Assembly: GCA_016926925.1 (NCBI GenBank)
Contig: JAFGNQ010000340.1
Coordinates: 1 to 5,210, forward strand
DNA: 5,210 nt
Source of the DNA: Candidatus Aminicenantota bacterium
GTDB taxonomy: Bacteria; Acidobacteriota; Aminicenantia; Aminicenantales; Aminicenantaceae
Direction: 5' to 3'
Shown here: piece after piece, positions 1 to 5,210 of the stretch
Position numbering within the stretch: the first letter of the stretch is position 1
Layout: each line of letters starts with the position of its first letter
Translations under genes and position numbers: made by a program
The notes under the pieces: generated by a model
Seen by the model: only the letters and a program-made list of their open reading frames with translations
Databases searched by the model: none
Told to the model about the DNA's origin: nothing

Positions 1-925
1 GACATACCTGGAAGGCTGGGGGTTGAAAAACGGCGTTTCTATGGACGCGTACGCCTTTTTGGAGCTCAAGCAACCGGTTCTCAATCTCCTGAGTCCGGCA
101 AAAGCCCTGCGTTCCCCGGATTACGATGTTGGGAAACTTCTGGATTCCGCTTTTCACCCCAGCGGTGAAGCCAAAGAGATCGGAAATTTTTGCCTGGAAC
201 TGGCAAGAACGATGGGCGGTGGAATTCGGGAGAAACTCCCCTATCGTGATACCCGCGATTTCGTCATGAAGACACTCACCACTGTTCCGGGTTTTGACAT
301 CCGGCGCGATCTGGAGATACTGCAAAGTGATGGAGTTTGGACCTCGGTTGGAAATTCCGAAGCGCATTCCGGGATAGGTAGAACAGCCACTTCCGAACAG
401 CACCGAGTGAGTTTATCCTCGGATATTTTTTCGAATTCAAGCCGGATAAGCTTGCCTGGCTACCACCCCATTTCTTCTCTCATCCGGAAGGGTGAAAACG
501 AATTTATTCTCACGACTTTCAAACAGAACACCTGGGCAGCGGGGACAGCCAACAGCAAATGGATTCGTGAAATCCAGCACGAAAATCCGGTATGGATTCA
601 TAGCGAAACCGCAGACAGGCTCGGCATCAAAAACGGCGAGCGGGTGCGTATCGTCTCTCCTATAGGAAGTCTGGTCACGCGTGCACTCCGGACAAGCCGT
701 ATTCATCCGGAATCGGTTGCCCTTGCCGAAGGCATGGGGCATACCGCGCTCGGTAACATTGCCAAGGCTAAGCCGTTCAAGAGTGCGGACCTGGACACAC
801 AGCTCCTGTGGTGGGCGAAAGAGGGCAACGGAGTAAACCCAAACACAATAGTCACCCGGGAAGCTCATTCCATCGGCGGAGGCCGTTTATATAAGGATAC
901 AATTGTCAAAATAGAAAAACTATGA
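1..925 (+). CDS. Molybdopterin oxidoreductase (DMSO-reductase superfamily), C-terminal part, 5' end outside window
   Basis: This is the last 307 codons or so of a large molybdopterin oxidoreductase. The reading frame is open from base 2, beginning TYLEGWG, so the TTG at 23 is an internal leucine codon and not a start. The C-terminal portion, about nt 503-860, looks like the molybdopterin dinucleotide-binding beta-barrel domain. It has the usual order: an NTWAAGTANSKW segment, then NPVWIHSETADRLGIKNGERVRI, where substrate-side residues and an NGE/D-V turn are typical, then EGMGHTALGN and GVNPNTIV near the end. The GMGH..G and GVNPN pattern recalls the polysulfide, tetrathionate and Qrc-type branch of the family. 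The iron-sulfur site and the Mo-ligand residue lie upstream, so neither the substrate nor whether Mo is bound can be read. Family members of this branch are usually periplasmic and Tat-exported. It probably heads or continues an operon with the next three genes. The family call is firm; the subfamily is not. Confidence 0.88.
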   Translation, partial: TYLEGWGLKNGVSMDAYAFLELKQPVLNLLSPAKALRSPDYDVGKLLDSAFHPSGEAKEIGNFCLELARTMGGGIREKLPYRDTRDFVMKTLTTVPGFDIRRDLEILQSDGVWTSVGNSEAHSGIGRTATSEQHRVSLSSDIFSNSSRISLPGYHPISSLIRKGENEFILTTFKQNTWAAGTANSKWIREIQHENPVWIHSETADRLGIKNGERVRIVSPIGSLVTRALRTSRIHPESVALAEGMGHTALGNIAKAKPFKSADLDTQLLWWAKEGNGVNPNTIVTREAHSIGGGRLYKDTIVKIEKL

Positions 926-974
926 GCATCGGAAATTTAAGGATTCAAGATGGTGGAAAGAGATGAATAAAGAT

Positions 975-980
975 GGAGAG
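975..980 (+). promoter_or_regulatory. Ribosome binding site deciding the propeller gene start
   Basis: GGAGAG lies nine bases before ATG 990, a normal spacing. It is too close to ATG 981 (no gap) and downstream of ATG 963. ATG 963 itself has only GGAAAG two bases upstream. This favours the 990 start, which also gives the cleanest signal peptide. Confidence 0.5.
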
Positions 981-989
981 ATGAAGGTC

Positions 990-2273
990 ATGGCCAAAAA
1001 AATCATACCGCTCATAATGGCTGGATCGTTAGTGGGACTGGCAGCTCTGTCTGGAGCCCTCCCCCCACAAGATCATGATTCCTCTATTCGCAGACTCACG
1101 TATTCCGGCAATACTGCCGTCAAACATCCCTGTCTGAGCCAGGACGGCCGATGGATGCTTTATTCAACGGAATTGACTGAGGGAGAAGCAACCGCCAAAG
1201 CGATACGGATCATGGATCTCGAGAACGGTAAGGAAAAAACACTTTTTCGAGATGGAGATCTGAAGGCTCCCGATCCTTATGGTGAAATAGCGCTCGTCAT
1301 CGGAACAAAACCGCCTATTTTGAGCGGCGACGGTAAAACTGCCGTTTTTGCCTTGGGTTTAGCCAAGCCCAAAGCCATAATGGATCACTATCTAGCGATA
1401 GCAGATGTGGAAGGTGCCTCTATCGAAATCATATCATTTCCCATCTCTGCACTTAAGGACAAGGATGTTCACTCTCTTGGTTTTGACAGCAGTGATTGGG
1501 AGAGAGTCTCAAACTATGCCATAAGCAGCACCGGTCTTCGAATCGCCTGTGCCGTCAAAGGCCATTTAGGGCCTCGACGCTACGGCTATGCCAGCGGCAT
1601 CGTGCTGTTGAATCTTAAAGACAAAACTCAAGACACGCTTCTCGCTCCGGATTTCAATGAGCAAGGCTGGGATTGGCCGGGATATCCTCGACGGCCTTTG
1701 ATGGGTGGTGGTTGGGCTTTCGGACTGAGCGGGGACGGCCGCTCCGTGCTTTTCGGGGCTCAATCTTCAGAGGATGTGAACGACTATGATCTGTACATAG
1801 CGGAGTGGGGCAAAAAAACACCGAAACGGATAACGGATTTTCATGACCGATGGTTCAGCCTGGCAGACATCGGTCACGATGGAAAAAGAATCGTTTTTTT
1901 CTACACTGGAAAGAAAAAATCGGGAATCGGGACCTATGCCATTGCCAGTGACGGCTCATCACTCAAACAGCTTGAATCGAAGCTTGGGCCGAGGATCGAA
2001 TTTTTAGATATGTCAGAGGACGGTAGCTTCCTTTTTTACAAACACATCTACAAAGGCATGATCATGAACCTGGAAACGGGAACGGAATTCGTGGCATATG
2101 ATGAAAGGACGCCGGGATACGCGGAAGGAATGGCTCCTATGGATTTCCCTTCTTTCCCTTCGTTTTGGACTCCACAGATAACAAGTTATAATGGAGAATT
2201 CACCCTTCTCATCGGACCTCCTTTCGGAAAGGAAGCTTCGGAAATTTATTTATTGCATATCGGTGTCGAATAA
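990..2273 (+). CDS. Secreted TolB/PD40-like beta-propeller protein, function unknown
   Basis: The predicted 427-residue protein starts with a clear Sec signal peptide: MAKK, a hydrophobic stretch at residues 5-20, and a likely SGA cleavage site at 21-23. No lipobox cysteine is present. The mature part carries about seven copies of the propeller turn motif xSxDGxx: LSQDGRW 49-55, LSGDGKT 111-117, ISSTGLR 178-184, LSGDGRS 246-252, IGHDGKR 294-300, MSEDGSF 341-347 and TSYNGEF 398-404. They are spaced 47-68 residues apart and each is followed by a hydrophobic strand, as in TolB/PD40 propellers. Only two cysteines (48 and 187) and no CXXCH are present, so it is not a cytochrome. I chose ATG 990 because GGAGAG lies 9 bases upstream and the signal peptide then begins cleanly. 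ATG 963 (436 residues) and ATG 981 are alternatives. It sits between two redox genes and ends one base before the cytochrome start, so a periplasmic scaffold or accessory role is plausible but not shown. Confidence 0.8.
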   Translation: MAKKIIPLIMAGSLVGLAALSGALPPQDHDSSIRRLTYSGNTAVKHPCLSQDGRWMLYSTELTEGEATAKAIRIMDLENGKEKTLFRDGDLKAPDPYGEIALVIGTKPPILSGDGKTAVFALGLAKPKAIMDHYLAIADVEGASIEIISFPISALKDKDVHSLGFDSSDWERVSNYAISSTGLRIACAVKGHLGPRRYGYASGIVLLNLKDKTQDTLLAPDFNEQGWDWPGYPRRPLMGGGWAFGLSGDGRSVLFGAQSSEDVNDYDLYIAEWGKKTPKRITDFHDRWFSLADIGHDGKRIVFFYTGKKKSGIGTYAIASDGSSLKQLESKLGPRIEFLDMSEDGSFLFYKHIYKGMIMNLETGTEFVAYDERTPGYAEGMAPMDFPSFPSFWTPQITSYNGEFTLLIGPPFGKEASEIYLLHIGVE

Positions 2274-2274
2274 A

Positions 2275-2868
2275 ATGGCTTTGCCGCGATACAAAAAAAA
2301 ATTTTGGCTGATTGTATCCCTATTGATTCTTATCGTGGTTTTAGGAGCCGGGACTGTTTCGGTCTACTTTGTGAGGTATTCAGCCACGAGCACAAAAGTT
2401 TGTAATTCCTGCCATCCCGTTGTCGCATCCTTATGGAAGGGTTCTCACGGATGTCCTCCTGAGAAAACATCCTGCATGGAATGCCATTCCCGTGGCCGCA
2501 AAATCATTCCCGACAACTGGAATATCCTCAGGCACATGCGGGATCAGATTGCACCTCCGGAATACAGCGCCGATAGAGAATTGACTTCTCAACGCTGTCT
2601 CGACTGTCATGAGGAGGTGCTCGATTTCGGATATGAGCCTATAAAAAAAGTCATACAATTCACGCACAGATATCACATCGCAGAGGACCTGGATTGCATG
2701 GATTGTCATAAAAACGCCGGACACGAGTATATGAAAGACGCCACAAACAGGCCTTCTATCAAGGAATGCATCCAATGCCATATTAAAGATTTCACAGGGG
2801 CTCCAAAAAGTGCCAAATGCCTCAATTGTCATGATGTGATGCTGGTGCCCGGAAAAGAGTGGGATTGA
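2275..2868 (+). CDS. Membrane-anchored hexahaem cytochrome c, NapC/NirT/NrfH-like N-terminal half
   Basis: This 197-residue protein has a positively charged start (RYKKK), one transmembrane helix at about residues 11-34, and a periplasmic domain with six CXXCH haem c motifs: C43-H47, C67-H71, C108-H112, C141-H145, C165-H169 and C182-H186. The first pair, VCNSCH followed by LWKGSH and SCMECH, matches the signature of NapC/NirT/NrfH quinol dehydrogenases. Extra histidines (58, 87, 131, 134, 150) could be distal ligands. The FTHRYH stretch before the fourth motif is like that of class III cytochromes c3/c7. NapC/NrfH proteins usually have four haems, so the C-terminal part is an extension. A longer reading from ATG 2191 is open, but its first 28 codons overlap the propeller gene and would put a non-membrane tail before the anchor. 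ATG 2275 follows the propeller stop after one base, which suggests translational coupling. The likely role is electron transfer between menaquinol and a periplasmic partner such as the molybdopterin enzyme. QrcA, another anchored hexahaem cytochrome, is a possible analogue. Confidence 0.9.
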   Translation: MALPRYKKKFWLIVSLLILIVVLGAGTVSVYFVRYSATSTKVCNSCHPVVASLWKGSHGCPPEKTSCMECHSRGRKIIPDNWNILRHMRDQIAPPEYSADRELTSQRCLDCHEEVLDFGYEPIKKVIQFTHRYHIAEDLDCMDCHKNAGHEYMKDATNRPSIKECIQCHIKDFTGAPKSAKCLNCHDVMLVPGKEWD

Positions 2869-2924
2869 GTGAATCGATGGTTTTGTTAGAAATCAGGTCA
2901 CTTTGAGAGATGGTTTGAAAAACT

Positions 2925-4895
2925 ATGATTGAAACGATTGATATTTTTCTTATTTTACTTACATTGCTCGTTTTTTTCTGGGGAATCCTCCAACAGATAA
3001 ACCTCTGGAAAATCGGACAACCAGAAAACCGCTCGGACAGATTGGGATACCGAATAAAATCATTCCTGCGTGAGGGCCTGTTCCACAGCCGAATTCTTCA
3101 GGACATTTACCCTGGGACTCTCCACCTCCTCATTTTCATAGGTTTTTTAATTCCGCTGCTTGTCATCCTTGCCGTCCAATTTATGTTTACTCTTCCTCCG
3201 TTCCCGGCACGCATCCTATCCTTTCTGCTCGATCTGATTGCTTTGGCTGCTCTGGTATCTCTACTCCTCCTTCTGTATCGGCGATATGTATCGCGGCCGG
3301 AAAAGCTGGACAACAAACGAGAGGACATCGTCTCTCTCCTCCTCATTTTCTTTATAGTGTTCACGGGATTGATTTTCGAAGGTCTCCGACTCTCCGTGAT
3401 TGCCGGAGATACGCATGCTTGGGCTCCAATCGGGAGGGCTATTGCATTTCTCTTTGACGCAACAGGCTTGAGTACCGGGACAAAAAGCATGATCGCCTCA
3501 GTTGTCTTCCGGATACATTTTTTTCTTGTATTGATAACCGTCGCTTACATCCCCCACTCCAAACTGTTCCATCTCATCAGCTCTCCCATGAACATGATCT
3601 TACGATCGCTCGATCCCAAGGGGATTCTCGCCCCTATGGACTTTGAAGATGAGGAAGCGGAGAGTTTCGGGGTTTCTTCGATCAAAGACTTCACTTGGAA
3701 ACAGCTCCTGGATTTGGATGCCTGCACCCGATGCGGCCGCTGCCAAGATCACTGCCCGGCACACTTGACACAAAAACCGCTCTCACCGAAAAAATTCATC
3801 CAGGATTTGAGAGACCACTTCCATGAAAAAGCCCCTCTCCTGATAAAGAATGACGGAAAACCAAACGAGGCTGAACCTACAACTTTGGTCGGCCATGTTA
3901 TCGAAGAGGATGTCTTGTGGGCTTGTACCACATGCAGGTCCTGCATGGAACATTGCCCCGTGTATATCGAGCACGTAGATAAGATTTTGGATGTGCGGCG
4001 GTATCAAGTGATGATGGAGAGCAAGTTTCCCGAAGAGCTCCAAACAGCTTTCAGAGGCTTGGAAACGAACTCGAATCCCTGGGGAATCGGATTCGACACG
4101 CGGGCCGATTGGATTACGGAAATGGATGTTCCTCTCATGGCGGAAACGAACGGAGAAGACATCGAATATTTGTTCTTCGTAGGCTGCATCCGCTCCTATG
4201 ACGACCGCAACAAAAGAGTCTCTCTGGCTATGGCGAAAATACTCAACCACCTGGGCACCAAATTCGCCGTCCTGGGTATGGAGGAAGGCTGCTGTGGAGA
4301 TCCTGCCAGGCGCGTGGGTAATGAATATCTTTATCAAACCCTCGCACAAACGAATATCGAAACCTTCAACAAATACAAAGTCACAAAAATATTGACGACC
4401 TGTCCCCATTGTTTCAATACCCTGAAGAATGAATATGCGCAGCTCGGATTCAAGGCCCGGGTCGTTCATCATGCGGAATTCCTTCAGGAAAACATCCGGC
4501 AGGGACGGCTCAAACTGGAAAATCCTATAGCCAAAAGGCTCACTTATCACGATCCCTGTTACCTGGGACGCTATAGCAGCATCTTCGATCCGCCAAGGGA
4601 GATCCTCGGAACCATCCCCGCCGTCAAGCTTGTTGAAATGGAAAGGTCCCGAAAAGACTCGCTCTGCTGCGGTGCGGGCGGGGGCTGGATGTGGATGGAT
4701 GAGAAGATCGGCCAGAGGATCAACATCCGTAGATTCGAAGATGCCCTTGCCATTGAACCCGAGGGGATCGCCACCGCCTGTCCCTTCTGCGTTACGATGT
4801 TTTCAGATGCGGCAAAAGACAAGGGACTCGAAGAAAAAGTCAAAATCTGGGACATTGCCGAGCTCGTCGCCTTGGCGATTCAAAAAGAGCCGTAA
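2925..4895 (+). CDS. Membrane-bound NarI/HdrD-type fusion iron-sulfur oxidoreductase (EtfAB:menaquinone oxidoreductase-like)
   Basis: The 656-residue protein fuses a membrane cytochrome b domain to a heterodisulfide reductase D-like domain. Membrane segments lie at about residues 6-27, 65-87, 97-119, 134-153 and 189-209. Histidines 54, 67, 198, 211 and 216 are candidate haem b ligands; the RIHFF...YIPHSKLFH segment is typical of the family. Two ferredoxin motifs CxxCxxCxxxCP follow (C267/270/273/277 and C334/337/340/344), each for a [4Fe-4S] cluster. Two complete CCG domains come next: C421, C456-457, C493, C496 and C545, C581-582, C619, C622. Their spacing fits CX31-39CCX35-36CXXC, the ligand set for noncubane [4Fe-4S] clusters in HdrB/HdrD. 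This architecture is that of the former DUF224 proteins, including the EtfAB:(methyl)menaquinone oxidoreductase (EMO) of syntrophic fatty-acid oxidisers. No etfAB lies in the window, so the cytoplasmic partner (Etf, DsrC-like protein or another thiol carrier) is open. It starts 56 bp after the cytochrome gene with no strong Shine-Dalgarno. Confidence 0.9.
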   Translation: MIETIDIFLILLTLLVFFWGILQQINLWKIGQPENRSDRLGYRIKSFLREGLFHSRILQDIYPGTLHLLIFIGFLIPLLVILAVQFMFTLPPFPARILSFLLDLIALAALVSLLLLLYRRYVSRPEKLDNKREDIVSLLLIFFIVFTGLIFEGLRLSVIAGDTHAWAPIGRAIAFLFDATGLSTGTKSMIASVVFRIHFFLVLITVAYIPHSKLFHLISSPMNMILRSLDPKGILAPMDFEDEEAESFGVSSIKDFTWKQLLDLDACTRCGRCQDHCPAHLTQKPLSPKKFIQDLRDHFHEKAPLLIKNDGKPNEAEPTTLVGHVIEEDVLWACTTCRSCMEHCPVYIEHVDKILDVRRYQVMMESKFPEELQTAFRGLETNSNPWGIGFDTRADWITEMDVPLMAETNGEDIEYLFFVGCIRSYDDRNKRVSLAMAKILNHLGTKFAVLGMEEGCCGDPARRVGNEYLYQTLAQTNIETFNKYKVTKILTTCPHCFNTLKNEYAQLGFKARVVHHAEFLQENIRQGRLKLENPIAKRLTYHDPCYLGRYSSIFDPPREILGTIPAVKLVEMERSRKDSLCCGAGGGWMWMDEKIGQRINIRRFEDALAIEPEGIATACPFCVTMFSDAAKDKGLEEKVKIWDIAELVALAIQKEP

Positions 4896-4933
4896 ATTCG
4901 GGAAACCCGGATATCTCGACTCCACGTATCCGT

Positions 4934-5210
4934 TCAGAGCAATAGCTCTTTAAACACGGAGACCGCCCGGAAGACATCCTCATCATCGATATCTTTATGG
5001 GTCACGAGCCGAATTCTAGCCCCGGATGTGGCTAGGGCCAAAACACGCCTTTCCTCCAATTTTCCCAAAAACTCAGGTATGCTCAAACGTCCATGATTGA
5101 ATCCAAAAATAATTATGTCTGTTTCAACATGATCGGGATTGAGTGTTATTCCCGGCAAATCATGGATGGCCAGAGCCAGGTTTTTTGCTCTTTCGTGATC
5201 CTCCCCGAGA
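4934..5210 (-). CDS. Low-specificity L-threonine aldolase, C-terminal part, 5' end outside window
   Basis: The minus strand is open from the window edge to a TGA at 4936-4934, giving about 91 residues. The TTG at 5158 is an internal leucine codon, since the frame continues upstream with DHERAKNLALAIHDLPGI. The order is: a helix with DHERAKNLA, the LPGI turn, a strand with TDIIIFGF, then LEERRVLAL, then the conserved GARIRLVTHKDIDDEDV block and a final helix. This matches the small C-terminal domain of the PLP-dependent threonine aldolase/beta-eliminating lyase family, which splits L-threonine (and allo-threonine) to glycine and acetaldehyde in the cytosol. The arginine before LVTH is likely the substrate-carboxylate ligand. 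The PLP lysine lies outside the window. The gene converges on the redox cluster with 38 bp between the two stops and is probably functionally separate. The alternative is another fold-type I aldolase of the same family. Confidence 0.85.
   Translation of the reverse strand, partial: LGEDHERAKNLALAIHDLPGITLNPDHVETDIIIFGFNHGRLSIPEFLGKLEERRVLALATSGARIRLVTHKDIDDEDVFRAVSVFKELLL
4936..4951 (+). terminator. Possible weak hairpin at the convergent gene junction
   Basis: AGAGC and GCTCT form a five-pair stem around an AATA loop about 40 bases after the iron-sulfur oxidoreductase stop, followed by only a few T residues. It overlaps the last codons of the threonine aldolase on the other strand. The stem is short and the T-run poor, so this is a weak candidate for termination of the plus-strand transcript. 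Confidence 0.2.

Noticed and set aside
437..868. 143-codon open frame on the minus strand
   Set aside because: It is antisense to the conserved dinucleotide-binding domain of the molybdopterin enzyme and has no recognisable features.
2431..2832. 133-codon open frame on the minus strand
   Set aside because: It is antisense to five of the six CXXCH motifs of the cytochrome; it is a shadow frame.
2869..2924. 56-bp gap before the iron-sulfur oxidoreductase gene examined for a promoter or terminator
   Set aside because: No convincing -35/-10 pair, hairpin with T-run or strong ribosome binding site was seen; it is most simply an operon spacer.
3783..4550. 255-codon open frame on the minus strand
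   Set aside because: It lies wholly inside the iron-sulfur oxidoreductase gene, opposite its ferredoxin and first CCG regions. The plus-strand protein has full conserved motifs, and the antisense translation shows no recognisable domain.
4898..4910. Small CGGG-AAA-CCCG hairpin just after the oxidoreductase stop
   Set aside because: The stem is only four to five pairs with a three-base loop and no T-run follows, so it is not a credible terminator.
4630..4953. 107-codon open frame on the plus strand
   Set aside because: It overlaps the second CCG domain of the iron-sulfur oxidoreductase in another frame and ends in the convergent junction; there are no protein family features.

Overview
This window holds the 3' end of one gene, three complete genes in the same direction, and the 3' end of a convergent fifth gene. 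The proteins are a molybdopterin oxidoreductase, a membrane-anchored multihaem cytochrome c, and a membrane-bound NarI/HdrD-type iron-sulfur oxidoreductase. This combination, with moderate GC content (about half, by eye), suggests an anaerobic respiring or syntrophic bacterium of the Desulfobacterota type (sulfate reducers and syntrophic fatty-acid oxidisers). The taxon is inferred from gene content only.

Layout. Positions 1-925 (+) encode the C-terminal part of a molybdopterin oxidoreductase of the DMSO-reductase superfamily, including its dinucleotide-binding domain. Positions 990-2273 (+), with an alternative start at 963, encode a secreted TolB/PD40-like beta-propeller protein of unknown role. 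Positions 2275-2868 (+) encode a membrane-anchored cytochrome c with six CXXCH motifs; its N-terminal half resembles the NapC/NirT/NrfH family. After a 56-bp gap, 2925-4895 (+) encodes a 656-residue protein. It joins a haem-b-type membrane domain to two CxxCxxCxxxCP ferredoxin motifs and two complete CCG domains. On the opposite strand, 4934-5210 holds the C-terminus of a low-specificity L-threonine aldolase, which converges on the cluster and is probably unrelated to it.

How the genes may work together (inference). The HdrD-like half of the last protein faces the cytoplasm and could take electrons from an electron-transferring flavoprotein or a thiol/disulfide carrier. Its membrane half would pass them to menaquinone. 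The hexahaem cytochrome would oxidise menaquinol and deliver electrons to the periplasm, where the molybdopterin enzyme and the propeller protein probably sit; the enzyme's signal peptide is outside the window. The reverse direction is equally possible. Each part belongs to a known family, but I do not recognise this exact four-gene arrangement as a characterised complex. No RNA genes, mobile elements, repeat arrays or CRISPRs were seen, and no gap exceeds 300 bases.
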